Source: CAWEFA01 sp963851385 (GTDB lineage Bacteria > Bacteroidota > Bacteroidia > Bacteroidales > DTGW01). Taken from it: DNA of 43,193 nt. Shown here piece after piece: positions 10,949-20,598 of this stretch. The notes beneath the pieces are model-generated. The model ran no database searches. It was given only the letters and a program-made list of their open reading frames with translations, and was not told where the DNA came from. The position numbers were made by a program, and so were the translations under genes. The DNA is taken from the NCBI GenBank assembly GCA_963851385.1, contig CAWKPE010000004.1:1-43193 (forward strand), given 5' to 3'. Numbering within the stretch: position 1 is the first letter of the stretch; the number at the start of each line of letters is the position of its first letter.

Positions 10949-11518
10949 TTATTTAGAATTTGATTTAAATTTAAAAAACATATTTTCTTTTGGCATGAAA
11001 TTAATTTTTCTCCAATAATAAACAACCTCATTATTAGTTTTAATGGAATCCTGAGGTAAATATGAAAAATGAGTAATTTTAATATTATCAGGTACTATTA
11101 GCTGAAAATTAGCTTGAATTAAAGGTCTTTCCCGACTAATGTTTGATTTTAGAAAATATTCAGCCTGATGCCCTAATAGTTTTTGACAATATGAAATCTG
11201 GACGTCGAGTTCTGCGTTTTTATCAAAATGAATTTTAAATGTTACTTTTTTATTGTCACTTACTAAGGGAATTATCAACTCATTCGTTGAAAGATTATAA
11301 ATTTTTAATGAGTCAACATCTCCATATAATGTGTCAACCGGGAAATGATAAACCAACACTTGCTTATTTTGACTTTCGCCTTTAATCTGATAAAATCCCG
11401 AAACACAGAAATAGTCATTTGAAATTCTCATTGTAACATTTTCCTGGACAGACGAAAATTCCTGATTAATGCAGTTTAAAGGTAGAATAAGTACCAAGAC
11501 AATAAAAATGTATTTCAT
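10949..11518 (-). CDS. secreted hypothetical protein
   Basis: 189 residues. The N-terminus MKYIFIVLVLILPLNC is a signal peptide, and the Cys at 16 could be a lipobox cysteine, though the preceding LPLN fits the consensus poorly. The rest is predicted mostly beta (alternating hydrophobic strands such as VLVYHFPV and FKIHFDKNAELDVQISYC). No family is recognised. It starts 7 bp after the stop of the T9SS protein gene and is probably co-transcribed with it, so it may be a partner or accessory factor. That is inference only. Confidence 0.65.
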   Translation of the reverse strand: MKYIFIVLVLILPLNCINQEFSSVQENVTMRISNDYFCVSGFYQIKGESQNKQVLVYHFPVDTLYGDVDSLKIYNLSTNELIIPLVSDNKKVTFKIHFDKNAELDVQISYCQKLLGHQAEYFLKSNISRERPLIQANFQLIVPDNIKITHFSYLPQDSIKTNNEVVYYWRKINFMPKENMFFKFKSNSK

Positions 11519-11525
11519 CTACCGT

Positions 11526-12626
11526 TTATTGTTTTATGAATTTTCCTTTTGCTATAATTTTATTATCGGCCTGCAATTTATAAATTAAAACTCCGGATGG
11601 AATCATTTGTTTTGGACACCAATTATATTTACTAAGTGTTGATGGTATTTTAATATCAGCCAATTTTTCACCATTTATTGAATAAATTAAAAGATTAATA
11701 TCTTTAAAATAATGAAATTTCTCATTTCCTAAATTAAAATAAAAGCTTGTTTGACTTTTAAATGGATTTGGAAATACAGTGACATTTGAGAAATCAAATT
11801 CCTGCCCTTCAATTCCTGAAACCACCGAAATAAGAGATTTTGCATATATGTTATGTTGGTATGTGGATTCGGGTTCGAGACAAAAATTAAATGGTTCAAT
11901 TGTATATGTCATGATTTTCCAATGAACACCTAAATAATATATTGTAATTGTTTGAAAATTATATTCACGCGCAAAAATTCTACTGTTAAAAGCACCTGCC
12001 GAATCAATATTTATATAGAAACTTGCAACATCAGGCATGATAATTACCGCATCCGTAAAAGGGGTGCCTGATGGATCGTATATTTTTCCTGTGAAAGTAC
12101 CTAAAGATCCGGTAGTATCATTAGATAAGCCAATTGTTGGAACCCTGTTAATACAAAAGCTGGATACAGTATAATATTGAGTTGTATAATTTAAATATGA
12201 TATTGACTCTGTCCAGTCAAAACAATGTAAAAATGATCCTTCATAATTACCAAAAGCCACATAGTCAAATGATGAATTACCAAACGAATAACTTATTAGC
12301 TTAACGAAATCGCTATCAGGGTTAATTGTTAATGGCGACATTAAATTTGAATCACAAATAACAGCAATATGATCAAAACCTGGCCAAGATGTCCCTTCTA
12401 AAATTTTAATAGATGATAAAATTATTGTCGAACTGCCTGATGATGTAATAATTTTAATCGAATCAAGACCGTTACTTAAGTCTATATAATGCAACCCTAA
12501 TTCTAATCTCCAACCGTAAGGGCCATCAAAAGATAATTCTGAAATATGCGCCTGTGGAGGTAAAATATCCCCTATAACCATCAAGGTTAATAAAGAGAAA
12601 AAAAATAACAGCAATTTCTTTTTCAT
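11526..12626 (-). CDS. T9SS type A sorting-domain secreted protein
   Basis: 366 residues. Signal peptide MKKKLLLFFFSLLTLMVIG. The C-terminal ~80 residues are a type IX secretion sorting domain: VFPNPFKSQTSFYF near residue 286, then IYSINGEKLADI, and a final GVLIYKLQADNKIIAKGKFIKQ with the usual basic end. The middle is beta-rich; the segment ~170-215 (GTFTGKIYDPSGTPFTDAVI) looks like a carboxypeptidase-regulatory-like or Ig-type module. It is expected to cross the outer membrane through PorU/T9SS, with the C-terminal domain cleaved off. Substrate and function are unknown. Confidence 0.8.
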   Translation of the reverse strand: MKKKLLLFFFSLLTLMVIGDILPPQAHISELSFDGPYGWRLELGLHYIDLSNGLDSIKIITSSGSSTIILSSIKILEGTSWPGFDHIAVICDSNLMSPLTINPDSDFVKLISYSFGNSSFDYVAFGNYEGSFLHCFDWTESISYLNYTTQYYTVSSFCINRVPTIGLSNDTTGSLGTFTGKIYDPSGTPFTDAVIIMPDVASFYINIDSAGAFNSRIFAREYNFQTITIYYLGVHWKIMTYTIEPFNFCLEPESTYQHNIYAKSLISVVSGIEGQEFDFSNVTVFPNPFKSQTSFYFNLGNEKFHYFKDINLLIYSINGEKLADIKIPSTLSKYNWCPKQMIPSGVLIYKLQADNKIIAKGKFIKQ

Positions 12627-12897
12627 ACCAGGAGATTTATTCTAATAGTTGCAATATTCAAAATATTCCTGTTATCTGTTGCTTTTTGGCATCTATTTTA
12701 CTAGTAGTTGAATTTCTTAAGTATCCTGAGTAAATCAGAGATTTACTGTATCAAATTTACTACAAATAAGATCGATTAGAGTTATTTTAACCTGAATTTT
12801 GACCAATGAGTTAACAATCTCATTAATAACCATAGATGAAAAATAAGAGTCAGAATCTTTTAAATTCACAAAAAGCACGGATTTAAAAATTTAGACT

Positions 12898-14232
12898 TTA
12901 TGTCAAACCTCTTGATTTTAATTCAAGATATTTATTTATGGTATGAACGTATAATTCTCGTGGAACAGATTTAATGCAGTAAATGCCATGGTTATTAAGC
13001 TCAGTTTTAATCTGGTTCTTATCAAATAAATATTTACGCACAACGGTTTGATTGTAAATATCAAATAAACTGGAAGCAGGTTTTTTGCTCAGGTCATTTA
13101 TTTCCTCGTTCTCAAAGAACATAACCACTAACGAATGTGATTTACTGATTTGCCTAAGTATTGGCAGTAACCTTTCGAATGCCTGTATACTTTCGAAGTT
13201 AGTATACAAGAAAATAAGACTTTTATTTTTAATTACTTTCCTTATTATATGATACAACAGTTCATAATCTGCTTCAAGAAAATTTTCTTTCTCATTATAT
13301 AAAGCTTCAAAAATTTTTTTGAGTTGTTGTTTACTTTTTTCAGCTGTAATTATTGTTCCAATTTTATCTGAAAACGTTATTAAACCAGCTTTGTCGTGTT
13401 TTTGAAGAATTAAATTTGACAGAATGAGTGATGTATTTATTGAATAATCAAGTAATGTCAAATCGTTAAATGTCATTCGCATAATCCGGCTTTTGTCGAT
13501 AATAGAATAAATCTGTTGGGATTGTTCATCTTCATATTGATTAACCATTAGTGTAGCTCTTCTGCTACTTGCCTTCCAATTTATAGTTCGGCTGTCATCA
13601 CCCGTTACATACTCCTTTATATGTTCGAATTCATATGTATGGCCAATACGTCTGATTTTTTTAATACCTTCATTTTGAGAAATACGTTGCGGTGATTTCA
13701 GTTCGAATTTTTTCATTTGTATAACAGATGGATAGACATGAACTGCAGTTTTTTGTTCAAACTTAATTTTTCTGCTTACAAATCCTAAAGAAGAACTAAC
13801 CAGATTAATTATATTTCCAAATATATATTCACCGCGTATTTTTGGTACTATGAAATATTCGAAAAGTTTTTCCTCATCCTTCTTAAGCGATGAACGAATT
13901 ACAAAATCTCTTTTTTGAAGTTGATAGGGTAAATCGTCATAAATAGTGATATTTAAATTCAATCCACTTAAGTTTTTTATCCTGATTACTATTTTATTTT
14001 CATCATCAAGTGAAATAATGGATTGAACCTTGCGTTCTGCAAACAAAACCTGTTTTTTGCTTAATAACAGGAATGAGTCAGCCAGAGTAACAATAAATAA
14101 TAGTAACAATAACGATTGACCTATTGGAAATAGCCAGCCAATAATAAAACTAAGGGCAAATATAATTACAATGGTCGATGCAATTATAAAGAACCTTGCC
14201 TGCAAATATAACTGCCTGTATATGTTAATCAT
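12898..14232 (-). CDS. DUF58 (BatB-like/vWA-related) membrane protein
   Basis: 444 residues. Two N-terminal membrane helices (~12-52) are followed by a beta-sandwich. The DUF58 signature is at ~205-230: EHIKEYVTGDDSRTINWKAS, then RRATLMVNQYEDE. A C-terminal vWA-like fold begins with IYSIIDKSRIMRM. The start ATG overlaps the MoxR stop codon (ATGA), so the two are translationally coupled. In this widespread gene pair the MoxR ATPase is thought to act as a chaperone for the DUF58/vWA partner. The substrate is unknown. 271 bp without a gene follow before the T9SS gene. Confidence 0.85.
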   Translation of the reverse strand: MINIYRQLYLQARFFIIASTIVIIFALSFIIGWLFPIGQSLLLLLFIVTLADSFLLLSKKQVLFAERKVQSIISLDDENKIVIRIKNLSGLNLNITIYDDLPYQLQKRDFVIRSSLKKDEEKLFEYFIVPKIRGEYIFGNIINLVSSSLGFVSRKIKFEQKTAVHVYPSVIQMKKFELKSPQRISQNEGIKKIRRIGHTYEFEHIKEYVTGDDSRTINWKASSRRATLMVNQYEDEQSQQIYSIIDKSRIMRMTFNDLTLLDYSINTSLILSNLILQKHDKAGLITFSDKIGTIITAEKSKQQLKKIFEALYNEKENFLEADYELLYHIIRKVIKNKSLIFLYTNFESIQAFERLLPILRQISKSHSLVVMFFENEEINDLSKKPASSLFDIYNQTVVRKYLFDKNQIKTELNNHGIYCIKSVPRELYVHTINKYLELKSRGLT

Positions 14233-15248
14233 CTTGGAACTTCTATCTTTTTAATAATATCATTAATAACATCTGTAGTATTTACGCCCTCAATTTCACG
14301 CTCAGGAGTTAGTATTAAACGATGGTTCAAAACCGGGTTGGCGACTTTCTGAATATCATCGGGAGTAACAAAATCGCGTCCATGCATAGCTGCATGTGCT
14401 TTTGAAGAGCGCATAATTGCTATGGAAGCCCTTGGTGAGGCACCAAGAAATATATTTGAATTGTTGCGTGTATAATGTATTAGTTGTGCAATATAATTCA
14501 ATAGTTCATCTTTTATATATACTTTCTCTGTGATATTGGTAAAACGTAAAATATCTTCAGGACCAAATAATTTATCCAGCTTATGTTCCAATTTATTAAA
14601 GAAGTCTGACTTGAACCGCGATAAAATGAGGTTTTCTTCTTCTATGGATGGATAACCGATTTTAAGACGAAAAAGAAAACGATCGAGTTGAGCTTCAGGC
14701 AGTTTGTAGGTACCTTCCTGTTCAATAGGATTCTGAGTGGCTATTACATATAAAGGATATTTCATTTTATAAGTTTCACCATCAACAGTAACCTGTCTTT
14801 CTTCCATAACTTCAAATAATGAGGACTGTGTTTTGGCTGGTGCACGGTTAATTTCATCAGCCAGGATAATATTGCTGAATACGGGTCCCTTGCGAAAATT
14901 AAACGAAGCTGACTTCATGTTATAGATATTGGTGCCGATAACATCAGAGGGCATTAAATCAGGAGTAAACTGTATTCGCTTATATTCCAGGTTGAGTACG
15001 TTAGCCAGCAGCTTCACCATCAGGGTTTTTGCAATTCCAGGCACGCCTTCAAGCAAAATATGTCCGTTGGTAAGTAATCCGACAATAAGCATATCGATAG
15101 TATCATCCATTCCAATGATAACTTTATGTATTTCGGCCTTAATTAGAAAACCAAAATCCATGACAACTGAAATATCGGAATTATTGCGTTGTTCTTCCGG
15201 CCTGTTGTCGGGTATCAACGGTACTTCATAATTTACGTTTTCTTCCAT
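14229..15248 (-). CDS. moxR: MoxR-family AAA+ ATPase
   Basis: 339 residues. Walker A GVPGIAKT (68-75), Walker B ILADEIN (128-134), sensor 1 region ATQNPIEQEGTYKLPEAQ and the C-terminal lid with LGASPRASIA are all standard MoxR features. The length and the ending IEVPR are normal for Bacteroidetes members. It ends in TGA inside the start of the DUF58 gene (4-bp overlap), which also shows that TGA is an ordinary stop codon in this organism. It probably remodels or activates the neighbouring membrane proteins. Confidence 0.93.
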   Translation of the reverse strand: MEENVNYEVPLIPDNRPEEQRNNSDISVVMDFGFLIKAEIHKVIIGMDDTIDMLIVGLLTNGHILLEGVPGIAKTLMVKLLANVLNLEYKRIQFTPDLMPSDVIGTNIYNMKSASFNFRKGPVFSNIILADEINRAPAKTQSSLFEVMEERQVTVDGETYKMKYPLYVIATQNPIEQEGTYKLPEAQLDRFLFRLKIGYPSIEEENLILSRFKSDFFNKLEHKLDKLFGPEDILRFTNITEKVYIKDELLNYIAQLIHYTRNNSNIFLGASPRASIAIMRSSKAHAAMHGRDFVTPDDIQKVANPVLNHRLILTPEREIEGVNTTDVINDIIKKIEVPR

Positions 15249-15251
15249 ATT

Positions 15252-16493
15252 TTATTTACAGTTTTTATAAAAATATTCTGTGAGTTGATAAAATTTGATT
15301 AATTCTTTATTCTCTCTATCATAGCTATATTTTACATAAGAGTAATAAGTGAATAGCTCCGTTACCTTCTCCATAGGAATACCTGATTTCAAAGCAAGTA
15401 ATTTTGCAATTTCCTGGTTTCTTTGATCCACAATAATTTCATATTTATGTTTTATGAAAATTGATAGTTGCTTGAATATTTGATCAGCAAGGAACTCAAG
15501 TGAATTATTCTGATAATATAAAACTGAAATGGAATTTAAATATTCAATTGTAGTATTCCTGTTATCTCGCAGTATAGGTATGAAAGCTTGTCTACGTTTG
15601 GCGTTAATTAATATAAAAAGCAAGACAAAAATGCAAATCAAATACCAGGCCCATTTTAAGCTCCTTTCAGAAAGGATGAACCGTAAGGGTGTCTCATACA
15701 CATTCCCAAAACCCCTGTTGTCCATACTTAACTTACTATATTCGTCCCAAAATATAGTTTTTTTATTGTACTGTGAAAACAAGGAATTGAAATATTTGTA
15801 ACCATCTTTACCAGTTAAATTATAATTTGATAACAAAATAGGGTTAAAATGAAAAATAAACCAACCCTTACCGCATTTGATTCTAAAACAATCTACATAG
15901 TAATGACGAAAAGATGATATTTTTTCAAATCCAAGTACTGAAAGCGTGTCAGCGAAATACAAACTGTCAAATCCAATCCACCTATAAATGGCTTTCTTCT
16001 TCAAAAACTTATAGTCAAATTCATAATTTTCCGTATCCAGTAAGTTATTAAAATTAATCTGAACCAGTGAATCAAGATAATATTTAAAGTAAATAGTCGG
16101 TTTTTTCCCTTGCGTGAGAATTGTAAAAATATTATGTGTAGATGCTCTGCTGGATATAAATGCATTATTTCCTCTTCGCACAAAATCAATTAAAAGATAA
16201 GAACTTAATTTATCTATGTAATATTTACCACCTATAAAAATGTAGAGAGCAGAGGTATCTTTAAAGTTCAAATATTTTAATTCTTTGTTTATTACAACAA
16301 AATTGGATTTTGGACGGGAATTTGCAAACAAATCGAATAGAAATTTCAATCCATAAGGTTGATCATTTGTGTTTAAATAATTCTCGTCCCAATGATATTT
16401 GGGTATGTATTGTTTCCCATAATAAAATATAACCAGTCCCACGAGTGCAATGGTTAATAACGTTATTAGTATTTTCTTGCTGCTATTTTTCAT
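15252..16493 (-). CDS. DUF4350 domain membrane protein
   Basis: 413 residues. N-terminal membrane helix (~9-25), then the DUF4350 extracytoplasmic domain with NDQPYGLKFLFDLF near residue 43, and a second membrane helix at ~280-297 (WAWYLICIFVLLFILI). A cytoplasmic helical tail of ~110 residues follows. It sits 3 bp upstream of the MoxR gene, clearly the same operon. DUF4350 proteins are regular members of MoxR/DUF58 clusters in Bacteroidetes; their biochemical role is unknown. Confidence 0.8.
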   Translation of the reverse strand: MKNSSKKILITLLTIALVGLVIFYYGKQYIPKYHWDENYLNTNDQPYGLKFLFDLFANSRPKSNFVVINKELKYLNFKDTSALYIFIGGKYYIDKLSSYLLIDFVRRGNNAFISSRASTHNIFTILTQGKKPTIYFKYYLDSLVQINFNNLLDTENYEFDYKFLKKKAIYRWIGFDSLYFADTLSVLGFEKISSFRHYYVDCFRIKCGKGWFIFHFNPILLSNYNLTGKDGYKYFNSLFSQYNKKTIFWDEYSKLSMDNRGFGNVYETPLRFILSERSLKWAWYLICIFVLLFILINAKRRQAFIPILRDNRNTTIEYLNSISVLYYQNNSLEFLADQIFKQLSIFIKHKYEIIVDQRNQEIAKLLALKSGIPMEKVTELFTYYSYVKYSYDRENKELIKFYQLTEYFYKNCK

Positions 16494-16532
16494 AGCCTGT
16501 AATCAGTAAATTGATTTTATCGTATAACGGAA

Positions 16533-17159
16533 TTAAGCTTGATAATCGTCTTCTTTAACATTGTATTCTCCATACCAGAAACATTCAAATTTAAAAGTAA
16601 GAAACCTGAAAATCTCATACTCTTTTTTTTCTGACATTTCTTTCATATAATGTCCGTTAGTTTTATTTCTTTTCCAGACAATAAGTTTGTTTTCGTTTAA
16701 TGTCCTTATTAAAATAAGGTATTTGTAACGAACCGCATCTCTGAAACGATGCTCATCGATTGCCTGGATTAAAAGGTTTTCAAGATCGGCAGTATCAATA
16801 TCATCTATTTCCTGGGAATTGATTTTTATGTTATTTTTAAATTTTCCGCCTGAGTCTTTATATAGTCCAAGGATTAACAGAATTAATAAAAACACTAGAA
16901 CTGCAATTACCACCAGGATAAAAATGAGTTTTAAGCCTGAAAGATTCGAAAATAAAGAATTCAAAAAACCTGATGAGTGTTTATTAGTGACATTCTTCAG
17001 TTTGGCTGTTTTGTAATTCTCGCTATAATCATATTTTTTTGCTTTTTCAAACCATTGCTGTGCAGTAAAAAAGGGTTTCTCTTTAATATCATGAGCATGT
17101 CCTGGAATATGAAAAATAGCCAGGATAATTAATATAACTTTAAATAATTTCATCTGCAT
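16533..17159 (-). CDS. DUF4129 domain membrane protein
   Basis: About 208 residues from ATG 17159 (MQMKLFKVILIILAIFHIPG..., a signal peptide). A longer in-frame start at 17222 would overlap the SpoIIM gene and put 21 polar residues before the signal peptide, so I reject it; ATG 17153 is equally possible. One central membrane helix (LIFILVVIAVLVFLLILLIL), then a C-terminal helical DUF4129 domain with YLILIRTLNENKLIVWKRNKT. It is encoded 39 bp upstream of DUF4350 and 13 bp after SpoIIM. Function is unknown; the operon context suggests an envelope complex. Confidence 0.78.
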   Translation of the reverse strand: MQMKLFKVILIILAIFHIPGHAHDIKEKPFFTAQQWFEKAKKYDYSENYKTAKLKNVTNKHSSGFLNSLFSNLSGLKLIFILVVIAVLVFLLILLILGLYKDSGGKFKNNIKINSQEIDDIDTADLENLLIQAIDEHRFRDAVRYKYLILIRTLNENKLIVWKRNKTNGHYMKEMSEKKEYEIFRFLTFKFECFWYGEYNVKEDDYQA

Positions 17160-17172
17160 TATAAAACAATCG

Positions 17173-19014
17173 TTACTCCTTTTCAAATCCAAATAAACTG
17201 TTTCTTTCTCCAAGCTGGTCAATTCTTTCTTTTAAATTTTCTGCAAATACCGTTTCTTTTATATTGTACGTAGCGATAACTGAGACCGATATTTGAAGAA
17301 AATAGTACATCACAAACAAAGCAGTTCCCGAGAACGTTGTCAGAAATACTGTGATTAAGTACATTATGTTTACATTATAATTGAAATTCATATAAATGCT
17401 TTCAATGTAATACCAAAATATCGGCGAATTCATCATTAGATATAGAATTGACAAAAACGTTGTTATCTTTACGCTATTCCAGAATATTTTTTTCCATGAA
17501 AAATTCAGAAAATCATATAACTGATATATGGCCTCAATAATGTGTATTTGTTTGAAAAAGCTGTAAAAAACAGCAATAAAAATTAAAGGGGAAATAATTA
17601 CGGAAGAAAGCAGTCCCCAAAAAATCCCATAACGGAAAGGAAACCAAACAATAGCTGCAATAAACAGCGAGTTTATAATTAATTTAAAATATACGATTTT
17701 TTTGATTTTTTCTTTTAAATTTCCTTCTATTTGTTTTTTCATTCTGATACAAGTGACAATTATCAAAAAGGTTAATGTGGCTATTGCAAGATAAAATTGG
17801 AAATAATTGCTGGTAATATTAAAAAAAGTATTCCCTGTATGTCTTCCAATGGAAGGATTCGATAGACCCAAACTTACTTCATATATAGCGGCACCTGTCG
17901 CATGTATAAATGATATCCCTGTTATCACAAAGATTAGCCAGAAAATATTTTTTTTTGTAAAGCTTATTACATGCCCTAATATCTCTTCAGCGGTTAGAAT
18001 CTTATCAAAACCAAAATGATAGTTTTCAGTATATCTGTGGCTTACTTTTTTCATTGTTATAAATGAATTTTTCCTGGCTAAATGCAATGGATAAAATACA
18101 AAATAGAGTAACACAAATGCCAGGGAAAAAACTATTAGCATTATGCGGATAAAATCACTAATTTCATTATGCCTTGTGACAAAACCTTCAATAAATGCAG
18201 CCAGAATTATAATTGGTGAAATGCCCATAAAAATTTTTAACCCGCGTCGGGCAGAAATTTTAAATGCATCGATCCGGGAAAATGAACCGGGAAAAAGTAG
18301 TCCCATTCCCAGAGTAATTCCTGCAGCACCTGCAATAATTATAGACGATATTTCCAGAGTCCCATGTTGCCATATGGTTATAAAAGATTCTTTAAAAAGG
18401 CCTTTTTCAATGAAGAAATATTGAAATCCACCTACCATAATTGCATTGCGTATTAAACTTATAATTGTACCGACAGAAAAGAAAGCTCCAAATAAAAAGG
18501 TTGATAAGGCTACTAAAAGGTTGTTAATTGTTATACCGATAAACATAGTTGTTTCATGAGCTTTTTTGTATACAGCAAGCGGGTCATGATGTTTTATATT
18601 TTCAAGGGTCATTTCAACATATTCTTTGCCCAAAATCACCCTGCAAAAATCTTTGTCATACATACTTGAAAGCATCCCTATGGCGAATGCCAAAACGAAA
18701 ACAATAAAAGATATCCTGAATTCTTTTCTGGCTTCGTAAATGCATATTGGCAAATCAATTTTCCAGAAATTCAAAAAACTTTTTAAATTCCCTGATTTAT
18801 TCCGGTACAAATTATTAAAAAGAATTTGGGCTATTCCGTTGAGGTAAATTTTTACAGATCTGGTTTTGTAAAATGTGCGTGCGTAAGACAAATCATCAGT
18901 AATTTGAATAAAAAGACGATCAAGTCTTGATGCATGGCTTTTTTTATAACGTAAGTTTTTTTCAAACTCCAGCCAATTTTCTTTATTTTGTTCTATAAAT
19001 TTTGATTCTTTCAT
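17173..19014 (-). CDS. SpoIIM (stage II sporulation protein M)-like membrane protein
   Basis: About 613 residues from ATG 19014 (MKESKFIEQNKENWLEFEKNL, the usual start in this family). An upstream in-frame ATG at 19035 adds only seven residues. A cytoplasmic helical N-terminus of ~100 residues precedes the SpoIIM domain (~105-290), with RKEFRISFIVFVLAFAIGML and ...FLFGAFFSVGTIISLIRNAI. A second multi-helix membrane region fills the C-terminal half. This is the first gene of the leftward operon and diverges from the RDD gene. SpoIIM plus RDD plus MoxR/DUF58 recurs across Bacteroidetes, which are not endospore formers, so the role is not sporulation. Confidence 0.85.
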   Translation of the reverse strand: MKESKFIEQNKENWLEFEKNLRYKKSHASRLDRLFIQITDDLSYARTFYKTRSVKIYLNGIAQILFNNLYRNKSGNLKSFLNFWKIDLPICIYEARKEFRISFIVFVLAFAIGMLSSMYDKDFCRVILGKEYVEMTLENIKHHDPLAVYKKAHETTMFIGITINNLLVALSTFLFGAFFSVGTIISLIRNAIMVGGFQYFFIEKGLFKESFITIWQHGTLEISSIIIAGAAGITLGMGLLFPGSFSRIDAFKISARRGLKIFMGISPIIILAAFIEGFVTRHNEISDFIRIMLIVFSLAFVLLYFVFYPLHLARKNSFITMKKVSHRYTENYHFGFDKILTAEEILGHVISFTKKNIFWLIFVITGISFIHATGAAIYEVSLGLSNPSIGRHTGNTFFNITSNYFQFYLAIATLTFLIIVTCIRMKKQIEGNLKEKIKKIVYFKLIINSLFIAAIVWFPFRYGIFWGLLSSVIISPLIFIAVFYSFFKQIHIIEAIYQLYDFLNFSWKKIFWNSVKITTFLSILYLMMNSPIFWYYIESIYMNFNYNVNIMYLITVFLTTFSGTALFVMYYFLQISVSVIATYNIKETVFAENLKERIDQLGERNSLFGFEKE

Positions 19015-19069
19015 ATATTTATAAACATTTTGCAATTTATCTAAAAACTATTTTTTAACCATTGTTTTA

Positions 19070-19792
19070 ATGAAAAAAATAGACATTATCACAACACAAA
19101 ATGTTACAATTGAATACGAACTTGCAACAGTTCGGGAAAGAGCAACATCAACATTACTTGACTTAGCAATTTTAGCATTTGGCAGCTTAATCTTATTTGC
19201 ACTTCTGGCGTCTATTTTCAATACAGGCAAAGAATTTAATTACTTATACGTGTGGATTCCATGTTCGTTTTTATATCATTTGCTGTTTGAAACTTTAAAT
19301 CATGGACAAACCCCAGGTAAAAAGGTAATGAAAATAAGGGTTGTAAAAATTACCGGTGAACGTCCAGAATTTTTTGATTTTATGATGCGCACCGCATTTC
19401 GATTACTTGATATAACTCTTTCTCTCGGTACATTGGCTTTAATAACAATCTCATCATCAGGCAAAGGTCAGCGTTTAGGCGATTTTTTTGCGGATACAAC
19501 AGTTGTAAAACTCATTAATATCAATAGTTTTTCACTAAACAGGATTTTATCTATGGAAAAGTTGAAGACATACTCACCAAAATATCCTGAGATAATTAAA
19601 TTTACTGAAGAAGAAATGTTAATGATAAAAGAAACACTGGACAGGTCTATCAAGTATCCAAATGAAAATCATCTGGAAGCTATGGATTTACTTATAAGCA
19701 AAATAGAAGGGCAACTTGGGATAGTTGCCCCTCAGGATAAAAGAGAATTTCTAAATACCTTGATAAAGGATTATGTGAGCCTCACAAGGTAA
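19070..19792 (+). CDS. RDD family membrane protein
   Basis: 240 residues. The RDD signature appears early (VRERATSTLLDLAIL) and the second half of the domain has HGQTPGKKVMKIRVVK, then GKGQRLGDFFADTTVV. Three or four membrane helices lie in residues ~20-145. The C-terminal ~75 residues are a soluble helical extension (FTEEEMLMIKETLDRS). It is divergent from the SpoIIM gene with only ~55 bp between starts, so the two promoters must overlap. RDD proteins are implicated in membrane transport or partner scaffolding; the exact role here is unknown. Confidence 0.85.
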   Translation: MKKIDIITTQNVTIEYELATVRERATSTLLDLAILAFGSLILFALLASIFNTGKEFNYLYVWIPCSFLYHLLFETLNHGQTPGKKVMKIRVVKITGERPEFFDFMMRTAFRLLDITLSLGTLALITISSSGKGQRLGDFFADTTVVKLININSFSLNRILSMEKLKTYSPKYPEIIKFTEEEMLMIKETLDRSIKYPNENHLEAMDLLISKIEGQLGIVAPQDKREFLNTLIKDYVSLTR

Positions 19793-19800
19793 AATCTATA

Positions 19801-20226
19801 TTAAATTTTAATATCGCTGTCAAGCGTTCCGCTAGTTCCTGGTAACGGGCCGCCTTCTTTGGGACTTTGTCCGAATCTATTTTCACCTCTTTCGCTATCG
19901 GTGCACAATAAAACTAAAAGCCATATTGGCCCGGCAATTGGAATAAGAGCAATAAATATGAATCCACCACCTTTTCCTACATCATGCAAACGACGGACCA
20001 GAACTGCCAGAGCTGGTATTAATACCGCCAAAGCATATAGAGTATACACATAACCATAAGGCAAAGTTAGGCCATTCATTTCATATCTTGTGCCCAAAAT
20101 ACTATCAAGAATCATTGCTATAATGAGGAAGATAAAATTGAATAGTACAAACATCCAATATTCTTTTCGTCTGGCTCTTCCACTGAAGCCGACATAATTT
20201 CTTAAGACAGCTAAATACCAATTCAT
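19801..20226 (-). CDS. DUF805 membrane protein
   Basis: 141 residues. Typical DUF805 order: NYVGFSGRARRKEYWMF at ~10-26, three or four membrane helices, VRRLHDVGKGG at ~82-92 and a short polar tail with GENRFGQSP. It converges on the RDD gene with 8 bp between them. Function is unknown. It is the last backbone gene before the accessory region. Confidence 0.85.
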   Translation of the reverse strand: MNWYLAVLRNYVGFSGRARRKEYWMFVLFNFIFLIIAMILDSILGTRYEMNGLTLPYGYVYTLYALAVLIPALAVLVRRLHDVGKGGGFIFIALIPIAGPIWLLVLLCTDSERGENRFGQSPKEGGPLPGTSGTLDSDIKI

Positions 20227-20474
20227 AATTATTAGTTTAGTTTCCTACATTAAGGCTATTAGGATTTGCCCCGTTTTTTTAATGGTTTCTGGACTCCATT
20301 TATTTAATTGAATCTTATTATTGTGATTAATTGCAAATCAAATAATGCGGGATTTTTTCTTACTAGCATTATTAAGTAAATTTAAACAAGAAAAATTTAA
20401 TTTACAATTATTTTTACTTCGCCAAAATCAGATTTTCATTCTTCGATCGGCTATCAGCAATCATCAATTCCTTT

Positions 20475-20495
20475 GTGGAGCTGGCGGGAGTCGAA
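20475..20495. repeat. att-like copy 1 of the ssrA 3' end
   Basis: 21 bases identical to the 3' acceptor/T-arm end of the tmRNA gene (core GGAGCTGGCGGGAGTCGAA), in an otherwise AT-rich gap (20227-20598) with no gene. It marks the outer left edge of the accessory region. The sequence on either side is not like the tmRNA gene. Confidence 0.7.
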
Positions 20496-20598
20496 TGATT
20501 TAATGTAAATTGCTTATATTAAACACTTTACATCGAATCTAAAACTTAGAGGGGGGTTAATAGGGCAAAAAATGTGAAATTTTAGTTGTAATAACCGC

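Noticed and set aside
17160..17222. Longer N-terminus for the DUF4129 protein overlapping the SpoIIM gene
   Set aside because: It would place a polar segment before a clear signal peptide; the internal ATG is better.
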